DNA of 62,850 nt from CAYONZ01 sp964405465 (GTDB lineage Bacteria; Bdellovibrionota; Bdellovibrionia; Bdellovibrionales; JAMPXM01), in the NCBI GenBank assembly GCA_964405465.1, contig CAYONZ010000021.1, forward strand, positions 1 to 62,850. The letters are read 5' to 3'. The notes beneath the pieces are model-generated. The model made no database searches. It had not been told where the DNA came from and saw nothing but the letters and a program-made list of their open reading frames with translations. Below, piece by piece: positions 53,262 through 62,273 of the stretch. Numbering within the stretch: position 1 is the stretch's first letter; each line of letters begins with the position of its first letter. The position numbers and the translations under genes were made by a program.

Positions 53262-56200
53262 TTAGGGATTAATCGTGCCGGTTCCAGATAGCGTCGAATA
53301 GCCCAAAGGTGCGCCATTTCTATTGAGCGTCGTTCCCGCTGAGAGAGTGAGAGTCTTTACAGCAATCACCGATGATGGGTCCATGTTCACAGTTCCATTG
53401 ACAATATTTAAGCTGCTGACATTAAACGGATTTGCATAGTTCGCGGAGTTGTCAAAGTTTCCATAAAAATTGACGGTCGCAGATGGTTTGTTAATTTCAA
53501 TTCGAGCCGGGGTTTCGTTGTTAGAGAAATTTGCTGGCCCACGCGTCCAATTGGTGAACGTGATATTTTGCGTGGCCGGACCATCTAGAACAAAAGTGGC
53601 GAAGAAATGTCGCGCTTGATTTAGAAAAGTCACATCTCCTGATACATACAGCCGGTGCGAGTTTCCAAACACATTTGTCCATGAGTTTGTGGTGTTGCCG
53701 ATAGTCAGGTTATTCTTGATAATCAGGTCACTATTGAGAATTGCTTCCTGCTCGAATTGTACATCGTATAAATTCACTCCCGGAAGGCTAATGGTGGCCA
53801 TACCATAGGCGTGGGTGTCGGTTGTGATTAGTTTCGATGTATTGGCAATAATTGGAGTGCCCAGAGAAATGAGCTTGAACTCTCGAGAAAACGCAATACT
53901 CCCGACGAGGGTGACGTTGCCCGAAGGTTTGTTGATGTGAATATTGGCTTGTGTTTCTGCCCGCACTTGGCAGCCAGTTGCACAGAGGTTTCCTTCCTGA
54001 AATCCGGTTCTTGTTTCGATCTGGTGATAGTGACCAATGATTTTTTGATCTCCAGATCCTGACAAGCGAACAATCGGAGGGTTATTTAGATTAGGAAATG
54101 TTTGGTCCCCAGAAGATCCGTCGACTTCGTAGTCGCCTTCGACGTCGATGATTGTGTTGGCATTTGGCAAGGCTTGTCCACCCCAACCATTGTCGTTGTT
54201 CATTCGTGGATTGAGTCTAAAATTTCCTCTGACTTTGATGATGCTTTGATTGAACATCACATCACTGTTTTGTGAGCTATGTAATTCGAGGTTGTTAAAA
54301 GCCAGAGAGCGAGGAATCACGCATCCAGCAGGGCCTCCGCATTCTGGGTTGTTATCGCCGGAACTACTCATAAAATCAAAAGTGCTTCCGGCTGTATTAA
54401 ATACCCCAGGGTTGGCGACGAGATAAGTGTCTGCAGCAGGTGTGAGCCAGAAAAGGCTTTTTACGCCGACGGCATCTTTGAAATCAACATTGCCACAAGT
54501 TTTATCGACGATAAGTCCAGGTAAATAAGATCTATTTTGTTCAGGTGTTGCTAGAGGAATTCCTTGTAGCGTCTGTGTGCCACATCCAGTTAAGCGAATC
54601 GCCGAATTCCGACAAGCTCCGGGCCCAGACGATGAGCATCCCCAAGAGCCAGTTGTATGTGTGCCTCCAGTGCCCGCCATAGTGATCTGTCCAGTGACAT
54701 TGATATTGTAAAGTACCGCAGGTGCCCCAGGAGGATTTGTACTAGGTGAAACGGAGTACACTGAAAAGCTCTCATTGGTCGCGTTGAAATTGAGGTCTTG
54801 CGTGTTGATGTCACCACTCATTGAAAGTGCAGCAGTGTCACTGCTTGAAAAATCTGCGACAGTTCCATTTTTACTGCCAAGCGTGAGCAGATGAAAAGTT
54901 GCATTTGGCGAATTTACGGAATTGCCTTGGCCAGCGGTGCAGTTGGTCCCGGCCACGATCACTTCACCGTTGGCCGGGTTGAATGTTGCACTTGTCGCAA
55001 CATCTATTCCCAAATTGGAATAGAGTTTCCCGGGGGCAATAAAAGTTCCTCCATTGATGCGAATGGCTTTTGCTGGATCCCCAGGAACACCTGCGCCGCA
55101 ACCATCGGGATCATATTGAAACCCGGAGACTTTGATAAAATTACTTGAACCACCGGTGAAGGTCGCGCCCTCTTGCAAGAATCCGCCAGAGAGTTTAGGC
55201 AGTACCGAGTTGCTTGCATCATGCTTGATGATGAGGTTTTGTGATTGCGTGATATTGCCGCTAAAACCTGAGGTGATGTGAACATAGCCAACTTCGGCGG
55301 CGTCATTGCCGGTGGTAGTATTGGTCACAGCAAAATCGAGATCAGGGTTGCAGTTCGCACCGATACAGTTTTCGTTGAAAATTAAATAGCGAGTGAATTT
55401 GGGGGCAGTGGTGACACCAAGATGTGAACAAGCTTTTAAGTTAGCTGTAACAGTGCCACACCAATTGTTGGCACTAGAGGCTTTGCCATTTCCTTCGCCG
55501 GTCCAGGTAAATGGAGTCATCACCCGAATCCAAACGACACCGATTCCCGTGTGACCATGAATATCTTGGGCGACGTACTGAAAGGTGTCTACGCCATAGA
55601 AATCAAGTGGTGGAACATACACAACTTTGTTTGAGGAGACCGTGAGAGATCCACCTTTGGTGCTTGTGGCGCTTGGTAGGGTTCCGAGCTTAAGAGGCAT
55701 TCCGGTTTCGGTGATGTCATTGATGAGGACATCCAACGTGTAGCTTGGTGCAGGGTTTGCGCTATTATTGAAGTCGACAAAAAAAGTATCAGTCTCAGCT
55801 AGTGGATTGGAGAAATTTTCTGTCGGTGGCACAACCAGAAAATTGAAGGTTGCAGATTTGCCATCTAGAAGTTTTGCGCCGTTCACAAGGTTTTGTTGAA
55901 ATGTTCCGGTGACAAGAACTTGGGGGTTGGGGCAGGTGCCTGTTGCCGGGCAAATGGGTGTCCATGTAAAGCCGATGCGAAACGGGCAATCATTTGGGCT
56001 TGAGACAAAAGTCGAACACTTCAGCCCGCCTTCGGTGAATCCAAGGTTCGGGTTTGATGGATCAGAGACAATATCGCCTCGAGCATCAAGTAAGCGAAAC
56101 GACAGATTGCTACCGACTGTAGAGCAATCCCCCGCGGCACCATCACGAAGACACTGCATATTGGCGTTGGCGGGATCAAGGAAAGTTTGATTCCAAGCTT

Positions 56201-56381
56201 GCTCGCTAAAAAGTTTCGAGGTGATTTGGGATTTTAAAACTCCAGTCGTAGATTTGTTGCGTGTTTGCTTGGTCATGCGGCCAACGATGTCGGCAAAACT
56301 TGCGGCGGCTAAACCTGAGACGGCAATCAAAGTGACGGTGATGAGTGTCTCGATTAACGAGAAACCTTTTTGTTTTTTCAT
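53262..56381 (-). CDS. Giant prepilin with cadherin-like domain and beta-solenoid-like tail
   Basis: A 1039-aa protein that begins as a prepilin: MKKQKG6/F7SLIE11 followed by TLITVTLIAVSGLAAASF. Residues 75-165 are the six-Cys module (77, 86, 122, 132, 144, 150; WTPICPATGTC). About 195-290 form a bacterial cadherin/Ig-like repeat (YVPPLDFYGVDTFQYVAQD). The remaining 750 residues are Asn/Gly/Thr-rich with repeating strand-turn units (INKPSGNVTLVGSIAFS, INKPSATVNFYGNFDNS, SLNIVNGTVNM), typical of beta-helix adhesins. Pilins are usually 130-250 aa. A pilus-tip adhesin is the likely role. It converges with the two plus-strand pilin genes. Confidence 0.8.
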   Translation of the reverse strand: MKKQKGFSLIETLITVTLIAVSGLAAASFADIVGRMTKQTRNKSTTGVLKSQITSKLFSEQAWNQTFLDPANANMQCLRDGAAGDCSTVGSNLSFRLLDARGDIVSDPSNPNLGFTEGGLKCSTFVSSPNDCPFRIGFTWTPICPATGTCPNPQVLVTGTFQQNLVNGAKLLDGKSATFNFLVVPPTENFSNPLAETDTFFVDFNNSANPAPSYTLDVLINDITETGMPLKLGTLPSATSTKGGSLTVSSNKVVYVPPLDFYGVDTFQYVAQDIHGHTGIGVVWIRVMTPFTWTGEGNGKASSANNWCGTVTANLKACSHLGVTTAPKFTRYLIFNENCIGANCNPDLDFAVTNTTTGNDAAEVGYVHITSGFSGNITQSQNLIIKHDASNSVLPKLSGGFLQEGATFTGGSSNFIKVSGFQYDPDGCGAGVPGDPAKAIRINGGTFIAPGKLYSNLGIDVATSATFNPANGEVIVAGTNCTAGQGNSVNSPNATFHLLTLGSKNGTVADFSSSDTAALSMSGDINTQDLNFNATNESFSVYSVSPSTNPPGAPAVLYNINVTGQITMAGTGGTHTTGSWGCSSSGPGACRNSAIRLTGCGTQTLQGIPLATPEQNRSYLPGLIVDKTCGNVDFKDAVGVKSLFWLTPAADTYLVANPGVFNTAGSTFDFMSSSGDNNPECGGPAGCVIPRSLAFNNLELHSSQNSDVMFNQSIIKVRGNFRLNPRMNNDNGWGGQALPNANTIIDVEGDYEVDGSSGDQTFPNLNNPPIVRLSGSGDQKIIGHYHQIETRTGFQEGNLCATGCQVRAETQANIHINKPSGNVTLVGSIAFSREFKLISLGTPIIANTSKLITTDTHAYGMATISLPGVNLYDVQFEQEAILNSDLIIKNNLTIGNTTNSWTNVFGNSHRLYVSGDVTFLNQARHFFATFVLDGPATQNITFTNWTRGPANFSNNETPARIEINKPSATVNFYGNFDNSANYANPFNVSSLNIVNGTVNMDPSSVIAVKTLTLSAGTTLNRNGAPLGYSTLSGTGTINP

Positions 56382-56399
56382 GAGTCACTTTTCGGCATT

Positions 56400-56420
56400 T
56401 TCTTAACACTTGTTTAAGAA
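56400..56420 (-). promoter_or_regulatory. Inverted repeat upstream of the giant prepilin gene
   Basis: TTCTTAA-7 nt-TTAAGAA is a perfect 7-bp inverted repeat 19-39 bp upstream of the ATG at 56381, in reach of the promoter or leader. The interval to 56573 shows no gene and ends in a 100-N gap. Confidence 0.35.
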
Positions 56421-56573
56421 ACATGAGGCTCATCTTGAGACGAAGTCCTCATTGCACGCCTGATGCATTTTACTCGAAGAAGAAAAGTTGTGGCATGTGG
56501 TGAACAGCAGAAGGCCTTGATCTGTCTCAGATTGAAACACACATGAATTGGTCGAGTGAGCGTTTGGTAGCTC

Positions 56574-56673
56574 NNNNNNNNNNNNNNNNNNNNNNNNNNN
56601 NNNNNNNNNNNNNNNNNNNNNNNNNNNNNNNNNNNNNNNNNNNNNNNNNNNNNNNNNNNNNNNNNNNNNNNNN
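56574..56673. other. Assembly gap (100 N) upstream of ftsQ
   Basis: Exactly 100 N, 25 bp before the ftsQ start. A ddl or other gene could be hidden here if the true gap is long. Confidence 0.98.
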
Positions 56674-56698
56674 TTGATTTTGTGTGAGGGAGTCTAGT

Positions 56699-57457
56699 TT
56701 GAAAAAAATGAAACGTGTATTTTATTTTACAACAGCTTTTGCTTTGGGGTTTGGCATCCTGACCGCACTTTCGATGCAAACTGGAATTTTTCGAATTGAT
56801 CATATACCGGTCGAAATTGTGGAGTCACAAGAAGAAGATGTTGCGCTTACGGAGTCCTATGCTCCCAAAGATTTTCAGGCACGCATTCAAGATACGGTAA
56901 GCCGTTTTGAAAACGTAAAAATTTGGGAGATCAATCTTGGGTCGCTGCGAAGTTTGATTTATCAAGATGAGTGGGTGAAGTCAGTTAAGATTGTTCGCAT
57001 GCTTCCCAATCAAATTAAAATTTCAGTGACGCCAAAAGTGCCTCTAATGCTTTTAGTCTCTTCATCTGGAAAACTTTTTCCAGTGACGGAAGATGGTACA
57101 TTGCTTTCGCGAGTTGAGGCGTCGCTGGTTCCTGATCTTCCGATTTTAAAAGGTGATTTATTTGTTCAAGATGTTTCTCGTCGTGGAAAAGTTTTGGATG
57201 TACTTAGGCAACTTCCCAAAGATGGTCCGCTTGCTGTAAAAAATATTGCCGAGGTGACCTACTCCGCGGATGAAGGTTACGCGTTTCTTTTGATGTCCCC
57301 AAAATCGAATGTCAAAATGGGTGAAGATCGAATTGCATTGAAAGCGGCACGAGTGTCTCAAGTGATCGAGTACTTGCAAAAAAACAAAATGAGAAGTCGC
57401 GTCATCGACGCAAGCTTCTCAAAAAAAGTTCTTGTCAGGCTGCGTAAGGACTCTTAG
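56699..57457 (+). CDS. ftsQ: Cell division protein FtsQ (DivIB)
   Basis: A 252-aa single-pass membrane protein of the divisome that binds FtsL/FtsB. A TTG start at 56699 is chosen because GGGAG lies 6 bases before it; ATG 56708 is 15 bases away. After the helix (VFYFTTAFALGFGILTAL) comes a POTRA-like domain (VSRFENVKIWEINLGSLRS, WVKSVKIVRMLPNQIKISVTPKVPL) and the FtsQ beta domain (LFPVTEDGTLL, VPDLPILKGD). It heads the ftsQ-ftsA-ftsZ run. Confidence 0.88.
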   Translation: MKKMKRVFYFTTAFALGFGILTALSMQTGIFRIDHIPVEIVESQEEDVALTESYAPKDFQARIQDTVSRFENVKIWEINLGSLRSLIYQDEWVKSVKIVRMLPNQIKISVTPKVPLMLLVSSSGKLFPVTEDGTLLSRVEASLVPDLPILKGDLFVQDVSRRGKVLDVLRQLPKDGPLAVKNIAEVTYSADEGYAFLLMSPKSNVKMGEDRIALKAARVSQVIEYLQKNKMRSRVIDASFSKKVLVRLRKDS

Positions 57458-57516
57458 GCTAAAGTAAGGTCCAGTTAGACCAAGGTTCGGATGACGATGG
57501 TTGAGTTGGGGTATAG

Positions 57517-57559
57517 TAAATAAAATTTATTTAAGTGCTTTGTGGTCCACAGAAGGACC
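57517..57559 (+). promoter_or_regulatory. AT-rich palindrome and small hairpin before ftsA
   Basis: TAAATAAAATTTATTTA (57517-57533) is a palindrome with 8-bp arms around one A, directly after a TATAGT that could be a -10. GGTCC-ACAGAA-GGACC (57544-57559) is a small hairpin in the leader. Together they suggest an ftsA promoter with an operator; no good -35 was found. Confidence 0.35.
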
Positions 57560-57574
57560 GCGTTGAGGTTAAGG

Positions 57575-58858
57575 ATGACGAAAGCAGCTCAAAAAAAGCC
57601 GCAGATTATTGCGGGTCTTGATATTGGCACGACCAAAGTTTCTATCGTGATAGGAACCGTGCAGATGCAGCCTGGGCTTCCTGGCTCTCCACTTCCAGAA
57701 ATGACAATCGATGTAGTTGGTTTAGGAACAGCTCCCAGTTTGGGGATTCGCCAAGGTGTCGTGGTCAACGTTGAAGCCACAATCGAAGCGATTCGCAAAG
57801 CCCGTGAAGAGGCTGAGTTGATGGCGGGCTACTCAATAGAAAATGTTTATGTGGCTGTCGGTGGAACCCACATCAAATCTTTTGATTCAAGCGGCATGGT
57901 GGCCATTCGTAATAAGGAAGTAAAAGAAGAAGATATTGATCGGGTCATTGAAGCTGCGAAAGCTGTGGCCGTTCCTTCTGACCGTGACGTGCTTCATGTG
58001 TTACCTCGCGATTTCAAGATCGATGAGCAGGATGGAATTTTTGATCCAATTGGCATGAGTGGCGTGCGTCTTGAGGCGAATGTTCACATTGTGACCGCTG
58101 GGCGTACCGCACTTCATAACGCCATCAAGTGTACCGAAAAAGCAGGGCTGCGTGTGAAGGGTATGGTTTTGCAACAACTCGCAAGCTCTCTCGCCGTTTT
58201 AAGTGAAGACGAGAAAAAACTAGGAGCCTCGGTTGTCGATATGGGTGGCGGCACATGCGATATCGTCACTTATATACAAGGAAGTGTGGCGCACACAGCA
58301 GTTGTTCCAGTTGGTGGAATTCATTTCACTCAAGATGTGGCGATGGGATTGCGAACACCACAAACTGCTGCTGAGAAAATCAAAAAGAAATATGGATGTG
58401 CGATTTCAGATTTAATCGATGAAAATGAAACGATTGAGGTCGAAGGTGTTGGAGGTCGAAAACCACGCGCGATTCTTCGGCGTGCATTGTGCGAAGTGAT
58501 TGAGCCTCGCGCCGAAGAGACGCTGGCCTTGATTGTAAAGGAATTAACTCAAGCAAATCTCATGAATCATCTTGGTTCTGGAATTGTCTTGGTCGGTGGA
58601 GCTTCGCAGCTCGAAGGAATGATTGAAATGGGGGAGTTCATTTCAGACATCCCCGTTCGTCGAGGCACACCGGAGCGAACGGGTGGGTTAACAGATATTA
58701 TAAAATCACCGGCCTATGCCACGGCCGTGGGTCTTCTGCTCTATGGTCTCAACCAAGAAAAACATCGTTTGGCAACGCAGTCTGTAGATCACGGATTGCA
58801 TGATGTGGTGAATGGTTGGTCTAGAAAAGTAAAAGATTTTTTTGGTGGGGCACTTTAA
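57575..58858 (+). CDS. ftsA: Cell division protein FtsA
   Basis: A 427-aa actin-like ATPase that tethers FtsZ to the membrane and recruits later divisome proteins. ATG 57575 follows GAGG. It has IIAGLDIGTTKVSIVIG (phosphate 1), the 1C domain (MAGYSIENVYVAVGGTHI), VVDMGGGTCDIVTY (phosphate 2) and GIVLVGGASQLEGM (adenosine). The C-terminal WSRKVKDFFGGAL is the amphipathic membrane-binding helix. It precedes ftsZ by 18 bp. Confidence 0.96.
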   Translation: MTKAAQKKPQIIAGLDIGTTKVSIVIGTVQMQPGLPGSPLPEMTIDVVGLGTAPSLGIRQGVVVNVEATIEAIRKAREEAELMAGYSIENVYVAVGGTHIKSFDSSGMVAIRNKEVKEEDIDRVIEAAKAVAVPSDRDVLHVLPRDFKIDEQDGIFDPIGMSGVRLEANVHIVTAGRTALHNAIKCTEKAGLRVKGMVLQQLASSLAVLSEDEKKLGASVVDMGGGTCDIVTYIQGSVAHTAVVPVGGIHFTQDVAMGLRTPQTAAEKIKKKYGCAISDLIDENETIEVEGVGGRKPRAILRRALCEVIEPRAEETLALIVKELTQANLMNHLGSGIVLVGGASQLEGMIEMGEFISDIPVRRGTPERTGGLTDIIKSPAYATAVGLLLYGLNQEKHRLATQSVDHGLHDVVNGWSRKVKDFFGGAL

Positions 58859-58876
58859 AGCAGTTGGGAGGACAGA

Positions 58877-60811
58877 ATGTTCGAATTGGAAGAAAACATC
58901 AATATCGGTGCTAACATTAAAGTGGTGGGCATCGGTGGAGGCGGAAATAACGCTGTGACCACCATGATTGAAGGAGGCCTTACGGGAGTAGAATTCCTTG
59001 TGGCCAATACCGATCGCCAAGCTTTGACAGCGCACAAAGCTTCAAAAAAGATCAACCTTGGTAAAGAGTTGACGAAGGGTTTGGGGGCCGGAGCTAACCC
59101 AGAGATTGGTAAACGGGCTGCAATTGAATCGTACAACGATATCGTCGAGCAAATCGACGGTGCAGACATGGTGTTCGTTACCGCAGGAATGGGTGGAGGC
59201 ACAGGCACTGGTGGAGCTCCAATCGTAGCAAAAATCGCACGTGAACTTGGTGCTTTGACGATTGGTGTGGTCACAAGACCTTTTGTATTCGAAGGAAAAA
59301 AACGTCAACGTCAAGCCGATCTTGGAATTCAAGAGCTTCAAGATAATGTGGACACATTGATTGTGATTCCAAATCAAAAGCTGCTTTCAATTTCAAATGA
59401 GCGCACTCCGCTGCTTGAAACTTTTCGCAAGGCTGATGAAGTTCTATTGCAAGCCGTGAAAGGCATTTCAGATTTGATCAATATTCGTGGATTGATCAAT
59501 CTCGACTTTGCGGATATTCGCACAGTGATGTCGGCCAAAGGGATGGCTATCATGGGAACAGGTCGAGCCTCCGGAGAAAACCGAGCAGTTGAAGCTGCGA
59601 CGGCCGCGATCTCGTCACCACTTCTTGAGAATATTTCAATTGAAGGTGCAACCGGAATCATTATCAACGTCACCGGTGGACCAAACATGAGTTTGATGGA
59701 AGTGAACGAAGCCTCAACGCTCATTACCGAGGCTGCGCATGAAGAAGCTGAAATTATTTTTGGAGCCGTGATCGATGAGAGCATGGGAGACGATGTCGCT
59801 GTTACAGTTATTGCGACTGGTTTTGGCCGTGATCCTCGTCACACTCAAGTTGATCAATACAATCAAATGCAAACACTGGCTCATCAAGTGCGTTCGTCGC
59901 AACAAATGAGCTTGTTGACAAGCATGCATCAAAACAACTTGAGCAACCCACAGCTAAATCAACAGCTGAGTCAGCAAATGGGTCAGCCTTTGAATCAGCA
60001 GCTCAACTCGTCGGCACGGACTCCTGAGTTTTTTTCGCAGCAGTACTTGCAACAGCAGCAGCAACAAGTGATGGCACCCCAGAGTTACGTACAAAATCCG
60101 TCGATTTCTCAGGTAAATCAGCAACAGATTTCCCCTGGGTATGTTTCTGCTCCATCTATGCAACAGGCTCCGCAGGTGCAACAGGTGTCGCAGATGTCAC
60201 AAATGCAGCCGATGCAACAAGGGCTTGGGCAAAACCCCATGCAGAATATCCCGCAGAGTTTTGGGCAACAAAATCTTGGGCAACAGAGTCTACAGCAAAG
60301 CTTGAACCAAATAGTTCCTCCTCCGCCTGTTGCGCCGACTTTGAATTCTCAGGTTTTTCAAAATCCGCCAATGGCACCTGTTGTCCAGTCTGCCTCACCA
60401 GAGGTTTTGCCAAATGTTGAGATGCAAACAGCAAGCTATGAAAACAATCCGTATCAACAACAGCTGGAGTCGGTAGAGGCTGAGTATGTTCCAGATGCGA
60501 ATGTTGAATTGACTAGTGATTTGGCCAGTGAACAGGTTGAAGACAAGTCGGCTTCGCTTCCCAGAGATTTGTTGCTTGCGAAAGTGAAAGCGTATCGCGA
60601 GAGCCAAGCTCAGCGTTCACGCATTCAACACCCAGAGCAATTGGCCTTGGAAGTTGAGCACACCGAGTCTTCTTTGGAAATGGCACGTCGCTTGGCAAAT
60701 GAAATCGTCAAGTCGCCATTCGATACGAAGAATCTTGATGTGCCAACCTACTTGCGTCGTAAAAATAGACTTGAAGAAGGAGAAAACATCGATCAACAAT
60801 CGTTGACATGA
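58877..60811 (+). CDS. ftsZ: Cell division GTPase FtsZ with a very long Gln-rich linker
   Basis: A 644-aa tubulin homologue that forms the Z ring. The GTPase body (about 1-325) has GGGGNNAVTTMIEGG, the tubulin signature GMGGGTGTGGAP, and the T7-loop segment NLDFADIRTVM. The C-terminal binding peptide for FtsA/ZipA is present (LDVPTYLRRKNR, about 619-630). Between them lie about 290 residues, of which about 230 are a Gln/Met/Pro/Ser-rich, probably disordered tract with many QQ and QMSQ repeats. Ordinary FtsZ is 350-400 aa. The stop overlaps the lpxH start (ATGA). Confidence 0.97.
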   Translation: MFELEENINIGANIKVVGIGGGGNNAVTTMIEGGLTGVEFLVANTDRQALTAHKASKKINLGKELTKGLGAGANPEIGKRAAIESYNDIVEQIDGADMVFVTAGMGGGTGTGGAPIVAKIARELGALTIGVVTRPFVFEGKKRQRQADLGIQELQDNVDTLIVIPNQKLLSISNERTPLLETFRKADEVLLQAVKGISDLINIRGLINLDFADIRTVMSAKGMAIMGTGRASGENRAVEAATAAISSPLLENISIEGATGIIINVTGGPNMSLMEVNEASTLITEAAHEEAEIIFGAVIDESMGDDVAVTVIATGFGRDPRHTQVDQYNQMQTLAHQVRSSQQMSLLTSMHQNNLSNPQLNQQLSQQMGQPLNQQLNSSARTPEFFSQQYLQQQQQQVMAPQSYVQNPSISQVNQQQISPGYVSAPSMQQAPQVQQVSQMSQMQPMQQGLGQNPMQNIPQSFGQQNLGQQSLQQSLNQIVPPPPVAPTLNSQVFQNPPMAPVVQSASPEVLPNVEMQTASYENNPYQQQLESVEAEYVPDANVELTSDLASEQVEDKSASLPRDLLLAKVKAYRESQAQRSRIQHPEQLALEVEHTESSLEMARRLANEIVKSPFDTKNLDVPTYLRRKNRLEEGENIDQQSLT

Positions 60812-61602
60812 TTTCTGCGTTTTTTATTTCTGATCTACATCTTAAAACGATGGAAGAGCGCAACAGCCAAAAACTGTTGCGCTTTCTTGTTTTTCTGGCC
60901 AGTGAGAATATCACCCATCTCTTTTTGGTCGGTGACATTTTCGATCTTTGGATTGGGCACCACTCCTATTTTGTTGAACGTTTTCGACCGATCGTCGATC
61001 AAATTGAGGTCTTGGTAAAAAAAGGCGTGCATGTGCATTTCTTTGAGGGCAATCACGATCTTTATCTCAAGCATTTCTGGCATGACAAAATTGGTGTTCA
61101 GGTTCACACCGACGTCGAGGTCTTTCAGCTAGATCGGCTTCGTGTCCGTGTTGAACATGGAGATCTCATCAATCCGAACGATCGAGGGTATTTGTTTTTA
61201 CGATGGTTTTTGCGAACCGCCGGCATGAAATGGGTCGCCTATCATTTGCCAGAGCGCATGGTTGCCTGGATTGGTGATCGCGCCAGTCGTGTCAGCCGTC
61301 GTTACACCTCGACACAAAAGTTTGTGCATGATCAAGAGATCATTAAAATGATTCATGCGCATACGGCGCAAGTATTTTTAAATGCTGGAGATACTGCAAA
61401 CAACCAGATGCATTCACCCAAGTCTTTTGACGTTTTAATTTCTGGGCATGTTCATGTTCGGCATGATCAGCAACTGGAAGTGGGCGGCCGAAAAATCCGA
61501 ACTATCAATCTCGGATCATGGTTTGATGAACAAAAAGTTTTGAAATTAACCGCTGAGCAGACTGGTGAACCAAGGTGGGATTGGCTTGATCTGCACGATT
61601 GA
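60808..61602 (+). CDS. lpxH: UDP-2,3-diacylglucosamine diphosphatase-type phosphoesterase
   Basis: A 264-aa calcineurin-like metallophosphoesterase. LpxH removes UMP from UDP-2,3-diacylglucosamine in lipid A synthesis at the inner membrane. The metal motifs are FFISDLHL, VGDIFDLWIGHH, EGNHDLYL, VEHGDLI and ISGHVHVRHD. The FDLWIG and RTINLGSWFD segments fit LpxH more than general phosphoesterases. Its ATG overlaps the ftsZ stop, so lipid A synthesis may be coupled to division gene expression. Confidence 0.88.
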   Translation: MISAFFISDLHLKTMEERNSQKLLRFLVFLASENITHLFLVGDIFDLWIGHHSYFVERFRPIVDQIEVLVKKGVHVHFFEGNHDLYLKHFWHDKIGVQVHTDVEVFQLDRLRVRVEHGDLINPNDRGYLFLRWFLRTAGMKWVAYHLPERMVAWIGDRASRVSRRYTSTQKFVHDQEIIKMIHAHTAQVFLNAGDTANNQMHSPKSFDVLISGHVHVRHDQQLEVGGRKIRTINLGSWFDEQKVLKLTAEQTGEPRWDWLDLHD

Positions 61603-61619
61603 TTGATTTGGAACACCGA

Positions 61620-62084
61620 TTATTTGTAAGTGATCACGAGATTTGTGGACTTGGTTTTGGGATCGATCTCACTCGTGACCCTGCCCCAGTCGAAGTTTTT
61701 TCGAGCGGCGTCCCAATAGTCGCAAAGAATTTCTTGATGAAGATCAAGAGCTGAATCGTTGTCGTCTGTGTTAACCCAGTCTTCGGGTTTGAGATTGGCC
61801 ACAACGTTGAGAACGATCTTACTGAGTTGGTTTTCGAAAAAATGCAAGTGTGCGACCCATCGATAGTCTGCCTGGGTCATCGCCAACTTAAACACTTTGG
61901 TATTTGCAGTTGAAACGATGAGGCGATGATCTAAAGGCTCACGAAGTTGGCTCATTCGTGCTGCCTCAATTCTTGGCTTTAGTCCCCGACGTTCGTGTGG
62001 AAAGCGAAACTCGCCTGATTCAATATTTAATTTAGGTAGACCCTGGAATTTCTTTTTTGATTTTCGCAATTTGAGTGCAAACAT
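61620..62084 (-). CDS. Hypothetical basic cytoplasmic protein
   Basis: A 154-aa protein without signal peptide or membrane helix. The first 45 residues are very basic (LKLRKSKKKF), followed by a mixed alpha/beta region (LIVSTANTKVFKLAMTQADY, WVAHLHFFENQLSKIVLNVV) and a Trp/Asp-rich C-terminal part. Coding pattern and the AAGAAG site before the ATG support a real gene. No family recognised. Confidence 0.55.
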   Translation of the reverse strand: MFALKLRKSKKKFQGLPKLNIESGEFRFPHERRGLKPRIEAARMSQLREPLDHRLIVSTANTKVFKLAMTQADYRWVAHLHFFENQLSKIVLNVVANLKPEDWVNTDDNDSALDLHQEILCDYWDAARKNFDWGRVTSEIDPKTKSTNLVITYK

Positions 62085-62273
62085 GTCTTCTTATCGGCCA
62101 GACAAGAGTCGAGTTGAGGGGCGATTGCAATATTTTATGAAGTCTTCAGTTTCTGTTAACTCGAAGCGATGTTTCTTAACAAAGCTTAAGATCTTTGCCG
62201 TAAAAACAGACAAAGGCACTCAGTGTGTTTCGTTTTGAGACAATCAATTTGCGGAAGATGGTGTATTCGGCCT

